The position numbers and the translations under genes were made by a program. This document shows, piece after piece, positions 1-8,953 of a stretch of DNA of 64,000 bases. The stretch is from Amycolatopsis lurida (GTDB lineage: Bacteria; Actinomycetota; Actinomycetes; Mycobacteriales; Pseudonocardiaceae): the NCBI RefSeq assembly GCF_900105055.1, contig NZ_FNTA01000004.1, forward strand, positions 2,077,501 through 2,141,500. Direction: 5' to 3'. Within the stretch, counting starts at the first letter, position 1. The number at the start of each line of letters is the position of its first letter. A model generated the notes under the pieces. That model was given only the letters and a program-made list of their open reading frames with translations. It searched no databases and was not told the origin of the DNA.

Positions 1-1530
1 GAGGTCGAAGAGCGCCTGCTGTTCCGGGCTTCGCTCGGTCAGCAGGCGCCGCGTCCGCGGGCGGCCACCGGTGGACGGGTACCGCAGCACCGTCTCCCCT
101 ATCCCCGCGAGGCTGTCCATCAGCTCGCGGACCGACAGGTTCATCCCGGCGCGGTCCGCCTCGCGCCGCATGAGGTGGGTGACCGTGGACGCGAGCACCG
201 TGACCAGTGTGTGCACGGCGATCCGATGCGGGGTCCAGTCCCAGCGCGGGGTGGGGCCGGTGACCGCAGGACCGGTGAGCCAGCGGAACGTCGAGTCGAG
301 GTGGGTCCGGGCCCGGTACGCGGTGACGACTTCGGACACGGGCCAGTCGTGGTCGGTGACCAGCACCTGCTTGCCGAAGAACTCGTCGTGCAACCGCGAC
401 ACGGCGGCGTCGTCGACCTTCCAGGTCAGCCGGATCTCCCCCGGCTTCGTCCCCATCAGGGAAGGGGAGAGCACCCGTTCGACGCGGCGCCCGCGCGTGA
501 TCCGCGCGATTTCGGCGTTCACCTGACCACGGTCACCCCTGTAGACGCCTGAGGCCAGTGCGGCGTCGAGGCCGGAGAGTTCCCGCGTCGCGGTGCCCAG
601 TTCCTCGCCGAACGCGCGGGCCTGCGCGTTGTGCAGGGTTTCCGAATGGGTCAGGATCACGCGGCGCCGCACGCCCGCGACCACGGCTCTGGTGTCGAGA
701 GCGGTCAGCCCGGCGAAGCGCTCCGGGTCGACGGGCTTCCGCGCGGACGGCGGTTTCGACAGCAACTCCGGATGCTCCGAAAGCGGGAGTGCGCCGACGA
801 AGTGCCGTCCGAGGTCCAGTTGCGCGGCTTGGCCCGCGGTGAAGACCAGCGTGACGGGGTACAGCGAGCGGAGTCGCTCGGCGAGCGCGGCGAACGGCGG
901 CGCCTCCTCCCTCGGGTACACGTGCGAGGCCAGCGGGATCGCACCGTCCTTGGTCACCACCAGGCCGAGCCCGGCGAGTTCGCAGCGGCAAGGGTCGGCC
1001 GTGGTGAAGGTGGCGAACTGCGGGACGTCCACGGCGAGCGCGGCGTCGCCGCTCCCCAGCCAGGAGAGCACCGCGTCGGCGACGGCGGTCTCGATCCTGG
1101 CGATCCGTTCGGGCGTGAGGCGGTGCAGGGCGCGCCAGTGATTCGGGAGGTCCGCCCGGACGAATTCCCGGGCGACGGAGTCACGCCACCAGTCGGCTAA
1201 TGGCGTTTCAGGGGCTGTCGCCCGGTGCAGGACAGCGAGCGCGAGATGCGTCCCGAGCGTGGTCGCGGCGCGCTGGGCTCCGACGGCCTCGTCGACCCGG
1301 CGCACGAAGTCGAGCCGTCGCAGCGTGGCCCACACCGCCGCGACGTCACCGAAGGTCCGGTGTCGCGCTTGGCCGGGGGCCGAGACGTCGCCCTCCATCG
1401 CGCGCCCGATCTCCTCGGCCGTCCCGAGGTAGCGCTGCGACACGACCCTGGGCTCGCCGTCGACCCGCGCTGAGGTGACGAGGTAGTAGTACGTCCGCCC
1501 GCCGACCTTCTTGCCGATCACCGAAGCCAC
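1..1530 (-). CDS. IS1634-like (IS4-superfamily) transposase-type protein, 3' end outside window
   Basis: The frame is open from GTG at 1530 to base 1 (510 codons, no stop seen). The N-terminus (GKKVGGRTYYYLV, then SQRYLGTAEE) is what I know from actinobacterial IS1634-family transposases, and the middle and C-terminal blocks (VYPREE, AYRARTHLDSTFRWL, VTHLMRREAD) match the same fold. The DDE positions look changed: D168 is kept but the usual D-TN block reads DVPQF, the second Asp of VFDAGQ reads VFTAGQ (T231), and the usual Glu before FRQL reads Asp. It may be an inactive or repurposed transposase. No terminal inverted repeat is visible on its upstream side. A GTG at 1521 is a possible alternative start. 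Family assignment is firm; loss of activity is inferred by eye. Confidence 0.75.
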   Translation of the reverse strand, partial: MASVIGKKVGGRTYYYLVTSARVDGEPRVVSQRYLGTAEEIGRAMEGDVSAPGQARHRTFGDVAAVWATLRRLDFVRRVDEAVGAQRAATTLGTHLALAVLHRATAPETPLADWWRDSVAREFVRADLPNHWRALHRLTPERIARIETAVADAVLSWLGSGDAALAVDVPQFATFTTADPCRCELAGLGLVVTKDGAIPLASHVYPREEAPPFAALAERLRSLYPVTLVFTAGQAAQLDLGRHFVGALPLSEHPELLSKPPSARKPVDPERFAGLTALDTRAVVAGVRRRVILTHSETLHNAQARAFGEELGTATRELSGLDAALASGVYRGDRGQVNAEIARITRGRRVERVLSPSLMGTKPGEIRLTWKVDDAAVSRLHDEFFGKQVLVTDHDWPVSEVVTAYRARTHLDSTFRWLTGPAVTGPTPRWDWTPHRIAVHTLVTVLASTVTHLMRREADRAGMNLSVRELMDSLAGIGETVLRYPSTGGRPRTRRLLTERSPEQQALFDL

Positions 1531-1673
1531 ACTTTAGGTAATACACTCCGGCCCACTGATGGGCAACCGAGATCATGCGCTGACCAGCGAAAACAGTGAT
1601 CCCGCCCACGTGGGTGACGCGGTGGCGGGATGCACACTGGCAGGTGGAGCGAGTCCGGCCATAGCGTGCGGGA

Positions 1674-4271
1674 ATGGCATCGGATGCAGACGCGAACGCC
1701 CCCACCACCTCGGCGATGCGCCGGGCGCTCGCCAGGGCGCGCGACGGGAAGACCCTCGACATCACCGAGGCCTCGATCCTGCTCCAGGCGCGCGGCGACG
1801 ACCTCAAGACGCTGTCCGAGCACGCCTCCCGGGTCCGCGACGCCGGGCTCGTCGCGGCAGGCCGTCCGGGCGTGGTCACCTACAGCCGTTCGGTGTTCAT
1901 CCCGCTGACCCGGCTGTGCCGGGACCGATGCGGCTACTGCACCTTCGCGACCGTCCCCGGTCGCGTCGAATCGCCGTTCCTCTCCCCCGACGAGGTGCTC
2001 GACATCGCCCGCAAGGGTGCCGAAATGGGGGTCAAGGAAGCGCTGTTCACGCTCGGCGACCGTCCGGAGGACCGCTGGAAGGCGGCGAAGGACTGGCTCG
2101 ACGCGCACGGCTACGACGACACGCTGTCCTACGTCCGGGCGATGGCGATCCGGGTTCTCGAAGAGACGGGTGTCCTCCCGCACCTCAACCCGGGCGTGCT
2201 GAGCTGGCAGGACTTCCAGCGGCTCAAGCCGGTTTCGGCGTCCATGGGCATGATGCTGGAGACGACGGCGAAGCGGCTGTACACGGAGAAGGGCGGCCCG
2301 CACTACGGCTCGCCCGACAAGGACCCCGACGTCCGCCTGCGGGTGCTGGAGGACGCCGGCCGCAGTTCGGTGCCGTTCACCACGGGCATCCTGATCGGCA
2401 TCGGGGAGAACTTCGAGGAGCGCGCCGACTCGCTGTTCGCGATCCGCAAGGTCGCGAAGACCTACGGCGGTATCCAGGAAGTCATCGTCCAGAACTTCCG
2501 CGCGAAGCCCGACACCAAGATGCGCGCGACCCCGGACGCCGATCTCGAGGAACTCGCCGCGACCATCGCCGTCGCGCGGCTCGTGCTCGGGCCGCGGATG
2601 CGCATCCAGGCACCGCCGAACCTGATCGGCCAGCAGTACGAACTGATGCTGAACGCGGGTATCGACGACTGGGGCGGCGTCTCGCCGCTGACCCCCGACC
2701 ACGTGAACCCCGAACGCGCGTGGCCGCAGATCGACGAGCTCAAACGCCGCACCGAGGCGCTCGGCTTCACCGTGCGCGAGCGGCTGCCGATCTATCCGGA
2801 ATACGTCAAGGCCGGTGAGCCGTGGTTGGACCCGCGGATGAACGCGCATCTCGCGCCGCTGACCGACGCCGAGACCGGGCTCGCGATCGAAGAGGCGATC
2901 CCGGTCGGCATCCCGTGGCAGGAGCCGGACGGCGGCTGGAAGGAGGCCGGGCGCACCGATCTGCACGTCGAGGTCGACACGGTCGGGCGTACGGAAGACC
3001 GGCGCAGCGACTTCGACTCGGTCTACGGCGACTGGGCCGAGATCAAGGGCAACATCAAGACCGCGCCGCAGCGGTTCGACCTCGATATCCGGGATGCCTT
3101 GCGAAGCGCGGAAAAGAACCCCGCCGGGCTTTCGGACGACGAGGCTCTGGCGCTGCTGCACGCCGACGGGCCGGAGCTCGACGCCTTCACCAAGATCGCC
3201 GACGACCTGCGTCGCGAGGTGAACGGCGACGACGTCACCTTCGTCGTCACGCGGAACATCAACTTCACCAACGTCTGCTACACCGGCTGCCGCTTCTGCG
3301 CGTTCGCCCAGCGGCGCACCGACGCCGACGCGTACACGCTTTCGCTGGAGCAGGTCGGCGACCGGGTCGACGAGGCGTGGGCCGCGGGCGCGACCGAGAT
3401 CTGCATGCAAGGTGGCATCCACCCGGATCTGCCGGGCACCGCGTACTTCGACCTGGCGGCGGAGGTGAAACGCCGTCAGCCGGACATCCACCTGCACTCG
3501 TACTCGCCGATGGAGGTCGTCAACGGCGCTTCGCGGACGAACCTCTCGATCGAGGACTGGCTGGCGCGCGCGAAGGAGGCCGGTGTCGACTCGCTGCCGG
3601 GCACGGCCGCGGAGATCCTCGACGACGACGTCCGCTGGGTGCTGACGAAGGGCAAGCTGCCGACGTCGGAATGGATCAACGTCGTCACCACCGCGCACAA
3701 ACTCGGCATCACCACGACGTCGACGATGATGTACGGCCACGTCGACACCCCGGCGCACTGGGTCGGGCACCTGAAGCTGCTGGCGAAACTGCAGCGAGAA
3801 GGCCTGGAGCGCAACGGGCGGCGCGGGTTCAGCGAGTTCGTGCTGCTGCCGTTCATCCACCAGAGTTCCCCGATCTACCTCGCCGGGCTCGCCAGGGCGG
3901 GGACGACGCTGCGCGAGAACCGCGCGGTGCACGCGCTGGCCCGGCTGCTGCTGCACGGGATGATCGACAACATCCAGAGTTCGTGGGTGAAACTCGGTGA
4001 AGAGGGCAGCCGCGCCGTGCTCCAGGGCGGGGTCAACGACATCGGCGGGACGCTGATGGAGGAGACGATCAGCCGGATGGCGGGTGCGGCCAACGGGTCG
4101 TACAAGACGATCAGCGACATGCGTGCGATGGTCGAGCCGCTGGGCCGTCCGCTGCGGCAGCGGACCACGGAGTACGGCACGCCGACGGCTGAGCGGATCG
4201 CCGCCGCCCAGGCGTCCGACGGCGTCGCGACCGCGGTGCGGCGGCCGCTGTTGCCGCTTGTCACCAGCTGA
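1674..4271 (+). CDS. fbiC: 7,8-didemethyl-8-hydroxy-5-deazariboflavin (FO) synthase, CofG-CofH fusion
   Basis: This 865-aa bifunctional radical-SAM enzyme makes FO, the deazaflavin core of coenzyme F420, from tyrosine and 5-amino-6-ribitylaminouracil. Two radical-SAM modules are seen in order: a CofG half with CRDRCGYC (C82, C86, C89) and a CofH half with CYTGCRFC (C535, C539, C542), joined by a linker around residues 390-470. The length fits the actinobacterial fused FbiC; archaea carry two separate proteins. ATG at 1674 fits the family N-terminus, although no strong ribosome binding site precedes it. It appears monocistronic and ends 11 bases before a strong hairpin. The Ddn-type domain encoded at 39853-40260 is a potential F420 user. 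Confidence 0.97.
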   Translation: MASDADANAPTTSAMRRALARARDGKTLDITEASILLQARGDDLKTLSEHASRVRDAGLVAAGRPGVVTYSRSVFIPLTRLCRDRCGYCTFATVPGRVESPFLSPDEVLDIARKGAEMGVKEALFTLGDRPEDRWKAAKDWLDAHGYDDTLSYVRAMAIRVLEETGVLPHLNPGVLSWQDFQRLKPVSASMGMMLETTAKRLYTEKGGPHYGSPDKDPDVRLRVLEDAGRSSVPFTTGILIGIGENFEERADSLFAIRKVAKTYGGIQEVIVQNFRAKPDTKMRATPDADLEELAATIAVARLVLGPRMRIQAPPNLIGQQYELMLNAGIDDWGGVSPLTPDHVNPERAWPQIDELKRRTEALGFTVRERLPIYPEYVKAGEPWLDPRMNAHLAPLTDAETGLAIEEAIPVGIPWQEPDGGWKEAGRTDLHVEVDTVGRTEDRRSDFDSVYGDWAEIKGNIKTAPQRFDLDIRDALRSAEKNPAGLSDDEALALLHADGPELDAFTKIADDLRREVNGDDVTFVVTRNINFTNVCYTGCRFCAFAQRRTDADAYTLSLEQVGDRVDEAWAAGATEICMQGGIHPDLPGTAYFDLAAEVKRRQPDIHLHSYSPMEVVNGASRTNLSIEDWLARAKEAGVDSLPGTAAEILDDDVRWVLTKGKLPTSEWINVVTTAHKLGITTTSTMMYGHVDTPAHWVGHLKLLAKLQREGLERNGRRGFSEFVLLPFIHQSSPIYLAGLARAGTTLRENRAVHALARLLLHGMIDNIQSSWVKLGEEGSRAVLQGGVNDIGGTLMEETISRMAGAANGSYKTISDMRAMVEPLGRPLRQRTTEYGTPTAERIAAAQASDGVATAVRRPLLPLVTS

Positions 4272-4282
4272 CGAAAAGTCAC

Positions 4283-4328
4283 TGACGGCCCCCTTGTCCG
4301 CGTACGAACGCGGACAAGGGGGCCGTCA
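4283..4328. terminator. Perfect 20-bp stem hairpin after fbiC
   Basis: Arms 4283-4302 and 4309-4328 are exact reverse complements around a 6-base loop. It lies 11 bases after the fbiC stop. There is no T-run, as is usual for high-GC actinomycete terminators. Confidence 0.8.
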
Positions 4329-4421
4329 CGTTCCGTGTGGCACCGCTCACAAGGCGCGGGAGTCACGGGCGTTTTCTGTGCTAAACCCGAGGCTCACTTC
4401 CGGGCAGCCGAGAGGACGTCG

Positions 4422-5273
4422 ATGACCGCGAGCGCAGTCCAGGTGGCCGATACCGCCCGCTATCCGTTGTCCGAACCGGGAAGCCCCGCGTGGCGCGCAA
4501 TCGTTTCCCGGACCCGCGCCGAACTGCGGGAAACGGGCTGCAGTGTGCTGGCCGACTTCATCCGTCCGGAGCTGCGTGACGTCCTTCGCGACGAAGGCGC
4601 GAAGATCGCTCCGGAGGCGTACGCGAAGGTCGAACGCGTCAACGCCTACAACATCGCCCTCGACACTCCGCTGCCGGAGGACCATCCCGGCCGCACGATC
4701 ATGGAACGCGGCAACGCCTTCGTGGCGCGTGACCGGATCCCGGTGACCGCGGTGATCCAGCAGCTGTACACGAGCCGGGAGTTCCAGCGGTTCGTCGCCG
4801 ACTGCTTCGAACTCCCCGAACTGCACGAACTCGCCGATCCGCTGTCCGGCCTGGTGCTCAACGTGATCGAACCGGGCCGCTCGCATCCGTGGCATTTCGA
4901 CACCAACGAGTACACGGTCAGCATGCTGACCCAGGACGCGGCCGACGGCGGTGTCTTCGAATACTGCCCGAACATCCGCTCCGAAACGGCCGAGAACTTC
5001 GACGACGTCCGTGCCGTGCTGGTGGGCGAAGGTGATCATTTGATCAGGCGGCTCACTCTGCGTCCTGGCGATCTTCAGCTGTTTCGCGGACGCTTCGCGC
5101 TGCACCGGGTGAGTAGTGTTCAAGGGGCAGTCGCCCGCCATTCCGCGATCTTCGCGTACAGCGAGCGTCCTGGGGTCATCGGCAGTCCGGAACGGACGAG
5201 ACAGCTGTTCGGCCGGGTCCTGCCGGAACACGTCGCTTCGGCGGCGGTCCGGGGCGATCAGCTGCTCGACTAG
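4422..5273 (+). CDS. Fe(II)/2-oxoglutarate-dependent oxygenase, HalD/BesD-ArpA-like
   Basis: This 283-aa protein resembles the actinobacterial ArpA / HalD-BesD-like non-haem iron oxygenases, some of which act on free amino acids. Iron ligands can be read: HFD (His-x-Asp) in PWHFDTNEYTV near residue 160, a distal His in FALHRVS, and an Arg in RHSAIFAYSERP that would bind 2-oxoglutarate. The Asp in the HxD motif argues for hydroxylation, because halogenases of this family have Gly or Ala there to leave room for chloride. ATG at 4422 was chosen because homology starts there; an upstream in-frame start at 4335 would cover the leader. It is first of three co-directional genes with a methyltransferase and a carnitine-type acyltransferase. 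The substrate is unknown. Confidence 0.8.
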   Translation: MTASAVQVADTARYPLSEPGSPAWRAIVSRTRAELRETGCSVLADFIRPELRDVLRDEGAKIAPEAYAKVERVNAYNIALDTPLPEDHPGRTIMERGNAFVARDRIPVTAVIQQLYTSREFQRFVADCFELPELHELADPLSGLVLNVIEPGRSHPWHFDTNEYTVSMLTQDAADGGVFEYCPNIRSETAENFDDVRAVLVGEGDHLIRRLTLRPGDLQLFRGRFALHRVSSVQGAVARHSAIFAYSERPGVIGSPERTRQLFGRVLPEHVASAAVRGDQLLD

Positions 5274-5313
5274 CGCCTGTTGGCGGAGCTGAAGGAGTAC
5301 CTGAAGGTGACCA

Positions 5314-5402
5314 CAGGTGTGAACCCGCCCCGGCCGTAGGCCCCGCTATCGCGGTCGCAGGGCAGCGCCCCGCCGACGTCGATCGCGGTCGCGGGTTCAC
5401 CT
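5314..5402. other. Inverted repeat between oxygenase and methyltransferase genes
   Basis: AGGTGTGAACCCG near 5314 and CGGGTTCACCT near 5392 are inverted copies with a two-base indel, spanning most of the 155-base gap before the methyltransferase. It could form an RNA structure or be an operator; function unknown. Confidence 0.35.
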
Positions 5403-5428
5403 ACAGACACTCAGTCAGGAGCTTGGCC

Positions 5429-6277
5429 GTGCCTTTCGATTCGACCGGCAAGATCTCTTTCGACCACATCTACACCGAGCCCGATCCCCGTGCGTTCTTC
5501 GGTACCTTGCGCAGACTGGACTACTCCATCCCCCAGCAGGCGAAGGCCTACTTCGCGAAGTTGATCGACGAGTACCGCGCGGAGGCCGACGTCAAGATCC
5601 CGACGGTGCTCGACCTCGGCTGTTCCTACGGCGTCAACGCGGCGCTGCACCGCTGTGACACCTCGATGGAGCAGCTGTACGACCACTACCGGGACGGCGA
5701 GTCGCTCAGCCGGGACGAACTGATCGCGCGCGACCGCCGGATGGTCGGGAAGCTCGCCGTCGGCGACGGTGTCCGTTTCATCGGCCTCGACGCCTCCGCG
5801 CCCGCACTGGACTACGCGCTCGCCGCCGGCTTCATCGACGACGCGATCCACGCGGATCTGGAGAGCGAAGACCCGACAGAGGAACAGCGCGCGCTGCTGG
5901 CCGACGTCGACATCGTCATCTCGACCGGCTGCGTCGGCTACGTCACCGAGAAGACCCTCGTCCGGATAGCGCGGGAGAACCGGCCGTGGATGGCGCATTT
6001 CGTGCTGCGGATGTTCTCCTACGGGCCGGTCGCCGAGAGCCTCGCCGACTTCGAATACGACACGACCGGGGTCGACGGCGTCTTCCGGCAGCGGAGATTC
6101 GCTTCGGATGAGGAAAAGTCGCAGATCTTGGACAATCTTTCCGTCGCGGGCGTCGACCCGCGTGGGCTGGAAGACGACGGCCGGCTGTACGCGCGGCTGT
6201 TCGTCTCCCGGCCGAACGGCGCGGCGGGCGAGCTCGCCTCCGTGCTGAACGCCCTTCCCCTTCGAGATCAAGGATGA
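5429..6277 (+). CDS. Class I SAM-dependent methyltransferase
   Basis: This 282-aa protein has a Rossmann-type SAM motif I (VLDLGCSYGVNA, near residues 66-77), an acidic motif II (RFIGLDASAPALDYA) and a motif IV region (ADVDIVISTGCVGYV). GTG at 5429 is preferred over TTG at 5423 because AGGAG lies 7 bases before the GTG but only 1 base before the TTG. Its stop overlaps the start region of the acyltransferase gene, so the two are probably translationally coupled. A product with a methylated amine that is then acylated would fit the neighbours, but no substrate can be read from the sequence. Confidence 0.8.
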   Translation: MPFDSTGKISFDHIYTEPDPRAFFGTLRRLDYSIPQQAKAYFAKLIDEYRAEADVKIPTVLDLGCSYGVNAALHRCDTSMEQLYDHYRDGESLSRDELIARDRRMVGKLAVGDGVRFIGLDASAPALDYALAAGFIDDAIHADLESEDPTEEQRALLADVDIVISTGCVGYVTEKTLVRIARENRPWMAHFVLRMFSYGPVAESLADFEYDTTGVDGVFRQRRFASDEEKSQILDNLSVAGVDPRGLEDDGRLYARLFVSRPNGAAGELASVLNALPLRDQG

Positions 6278-6279
6278 TC

Positions 6280-8052
6280 GTGAGCAGTCCGGAACCGTCC
6301 ACCCGCACGTTCGGCAACGAGGACATCCTGCCGCGGGTCCCCGTCCCCAGCCTGGAGGACACCTGCCGCCGGTTTCTCGAGTGGTGCTCGCCGCTGCTCA
6401 CCCCCGGCGAGCTGGCGGAGACCGAAGGCGCCGTCACCGAGTTCCTCGCGGAAGGGAGCCCGGCGTACGAACTGCAGAGCGCGCTCGAGGCCTACGACAA
6501 GCGGGAAGACGTCCGCAGCTGGCTCGACACCTTCTGGCCGTACCGCTACCTCGGCCGTCGCGATCGGATCGCGCTCAACGCGAACTTCTTCTTCCTGTTC
6601 ACCGAATCCCCGCTGGGGCAGCTGGAGCGCGCGGCCGAACTGGCGGCGTCGGCGGTGGACTACAAGCTGAAGCTCGACGAGGAACTGGTGCCGCCGATCG
6701 TGCTGCGCGGGCAGCCGCAGTCGATGGTGCAGCACAAGTATCTCTTCTCGGCGACGCGGATTCCCGGCGCCGTGCAGGACACCGCGCGCACGCCGTACCG
6801 GGAGGACTGGCCGGGGCCGTCGCGGGCGCGGCACATCGTGGTCTTCCACCGCGACACCCCCTTCCGGATGGACGTCATCGCGCCGGACGGGCGGCCGTAC
6901 TCCCCCGATCAGCTGGTCGCGGGGTTGCAGACGATCGTGAAGTCAGGGAACTTCGTCGAAGACGCGAGGACCGCCGCCGGGCATTTCACCACCAAGGCGA
7001 GGGCGGAGTGGGCGGCGACGCGGGAAGCGCTGCTCGCCGCCGGGAACGCGGCCGCGCTCGACGACATCGAGACGGCGTTGTTCTGCCTGTGCCTGGAGGA
7101 CTTCACGCCGGCGAACACGCAGGAGGCGTGCGACAACCTGCTGCACGGCGACAGCGGGAACCGGTGGTTCGACAAGGCCGTTTCGCTCATCGTGTTCGAG
7201 GACGGCACAGCCGGGATCAACGTCGAGCACTGTGAACTGGACGGGACCACGATCCTCGGGTTCACCGACGCGCTGCTGAGCGGGACGCGGCTGGAGCGCC
7301 CGCCCGCCGACGGCGTCCCGGCGTCGGAGGTCATCGAGTTCGTCCTGGGTGAGGCGCTGCGCGAGGACGCCCGCGCCGCTGCCGCGTCCTTCGCCGAGTA
7401 CGCCGAAGCGACCGCTACGAAGACGGTGTCCTTCACCGACTTCGGTGCGAAGCGGGCGAAGGAGCTGGGGATGTCCCCGGACGCCTTCGCGCAGATGGCG
7501 TACCAGCTCGCGCACAAGCGGGCGAAGGGGATCACCGGCGCGACGTACGAGTCGATCGCGACGCGGCAGTACCAGAACGGGCGCACCGAAGCGATGCGGG
7601 TGGTGACGCCCGAAGTGCAGTGGTTCGTCCAGGTGATGGACGACCCGCAGGCCGACCGGCAGACGCGTCAGGCGGCCTTCCGCGCGGCGGCCGCGAAGCA
7701 CGTCACGCGGGCGAAGGAGTGTCAAGCGGGTGACGCGCCGGAGCAGCACCTGTGGGAGCTGCAGCTGATCCAGAAGCGACGCGGCGTCGAGGACTCTCCG
7801 GCGCTGTACTCGTCACCCGGCTGGCTGAAGATGCGCGACGACTACCTGAGCACCAGCTCGGCGCCGTCGGTGAACATCCAGTACTTCGGCTTCGGGTCGA
7901 CCAGCCCGCAGTGCATCGGTGTCGCGTACGTGCTGCTGCCGGAATCGCTGAATCTGTATCTGTGCACGCCGAAACACGTGGCACACGAGATGGAGCTGTT
8001 CGCGACCGAGCTGGACGGCGCCATCCGGGAGTTGCAGGAGTTGCTGGCCTGA
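6280..8052 (+). CDS. Choline/carnitine O-acyltransferase family protein
   Basis: This 590-aa protein matches the Carn_acyltransf family (usual length about 600). The catalytic His lies in INVEHCELDG, matching the family EHS/DG block, and the C-terminal Ser-Thr-Ser motif is present in GFGSTSPQC. The family moves acyl groups between CoA and the hydroxyl of carnitine or choline. It is mostly eukaryotic and uncommon in bacteria. GTG at 6280 has AAGGA 5 bases upstream; ATG at 6274 would give an ATGA overlap with the methyltransferase stop but lacks a good binding site. It is the last gene of the three-gene set and is followed by a hairpin. Confidence 0.85.
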   Translation: MSSPEPSTRTFGNEDILPRVPVPSLEDTCRRFLEWCSPLLTPGELAETEGAVTEFLAEGSPAYELQSALEAYDKREDVRSWLDTFWPYRYLGRRDRIALNANFFFLFTESPLGQLERAAELAASAVDYKLKLDEELVPPIVLRGQPQSMVQHKYLFSATRIPGAVQDTARTPYREDWPGPSRARHIVVFHRDTPFRMDVIAPDGRPYSPDQLVAGLQTIVKSGNFVEDARTAAGHFTTKARAEWAATREALLAAGNAAALDDIETALFCLCLEDFTPANTQEACDNLLHGDSGNRWFDKAVSLIVFEDGTAGINVEHCELDGTTILGFTDALLSGTRLERPPADGVPASEVIEFVLGEALREDARAAAASFAEYAEATATKTVSFTDFGAKRAKELGMSPDAFAQMAYQLAHKRAKGITGATYESIATRQYQNGRTEAMRVVTPEVQWFVQVMDDPQADRQTRQAAFRAAAAKHVTRAKECQAGDAPEQHLWELQLIQKRRGVEDSPALYSSPGWLKMRDDYLSTSSAPSVNIQYFGFGSTSPQCIGVAYVLLPESLNLYLCTPKHVAHEMELFATELDGAIRELQELLA

Positions 8053-8074
8053 GTTCGTGAGCGCGGTCTGTGAT

Positions 8075-8127
8075 GGGCCGAAGGCGTCCTTCACCGCGTC
8101 GGATGCGGTGAAGGGGGCTTTCGGCCC
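8075..8127. terminator. Imperfect 23-bp stem hairpin
   Basis: Arms 8075-8097 and 8105-8127 pair with three imperfect positions, two of them possible G-U pairs, around a 7-base loop. It lies between the acyltransferase stop and the response regulator start. Confidence 0.7.
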
Positions 8128-8263
8128 GCAGGCAAGAGGCGTTGCGAAGGCCACCCAGGGTTTGTGACGAGACGGCACGGCTCTGCGACGGTTCCGCCCC
8201 GGATCCGGGCCAGTGCGACAGAGCGCCCTTACGATCGGTGAGCCTTTCGATCTTGGGGGAACC

Positions 8264-8953
8264 ATGGCTCGCATCCTGCTCGTCGAGGACGACGTGGCAC
8301 TGGCCGAAGCGCTCACGCTCGCGCTGAAGGCTCTCGGGCACGACGTCGTCGCCGCCCTGACCGGAGAGCGGGCGCTGGAGGCTCTGTTCACCGACCGGCT
8401 CGAACTCGATTTCGTCCTCCTCGACGTCATGTTGCCCGGGATGGACGGCTTCGAAGTGTGCCGCCGGATCCGCGCGCGGAGCCGGTTGCCGGTGGTCCTG
8501 CTGACCGCCCGCGGCGACCCGATCGACATCGTCGCCGGGCTGGAATGCGGCGCCGACGACTACGTGGTCAAACCCGCCGAACCGCGGGTGATCGACGCGC
8601 GGATCAAGGCGATCGGCAGGCGCGCCGTCACCGCTCCCGGGCCGTCGGCCGGCCGGTTGCGGGTGGGACGGCTGGAGATCGACGCGGCCGCGATGAGCGT
8701 GACCCGTGACGGCGCCGAACTGGCGCTGACCGCGACCGAGATCCGGCTGCTCGTCGAGTTCGCCGAACATCCCAACCAGGTACTGAGCAGGCAGACACTG
8801 CTGAAACGGGTATGGGATTACGGCTACGTCGGCGACTCGCGGATCGTCGACGCGGCGGTCGCGCGGCTGCGGGCGAAGATCGAGGACGATCCGGCGAATC
8901 CCGTGGTGCTGAAGACCGTGCGCGGACTCGGCTACCGGCTGGTGGGCGAATGA
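8264..8953 (+). CDS. OmpR/PhoB-family response regulator
   Basis: This 229-aa protein has an N-terminal receiver (VEDD acidic pocket, phospho-acceptor Asp in FVLLDVMLPG near residue 52, Lys in YVVKPAE) and a C-terminal winged helix (LTATEIRLLVEFAEH, VDAAVARLRAKI, RTVRGLGYRLVGE). ATG at 8264 follows GGGGGAACC. It overlaps the sensor kinase by ATGA, so the pair is cotranscribed. The signal and targets are not readable; the 2OG-oxygenase operon lies upstream on the same strand but is separated by a hairpin. Confidence 0.93.
   Translation: MARILLVEDDVALAEALTLALKALGHDVVAALTGERALEALFTDRLELDFVLLDVMLPGMDGFEVCRRIRARSRLPVVLLTARGDPIDIVAGLECGADDYVVKPAEPRVIDARIKAIGRRAVTAPGPSAGRLRVGRLEIDAAAMSVTRDGAELALTATEIRLLVEFAEHPNQVLSRQTLLKRVWDYGYVGDSRIVDAAVARLRAKIEDDPANPVVLKTVRGLGYRLVGE

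Noticed and set aside
1518..3956. 812-codon open frame on the - strand
   Set aside because: Antisense to fbiC; the translation is Arg/Val/Asp-rich with no family blocks, a usual shadow frame in high-GC DNA.
4422..8052. Complete carnitine biosynthesis pathway
   Set aside because: Only three genes are present; no aldolase or aldehyde dehydrogenase is nearby, so full carnitine synthesis cannot be claimed.
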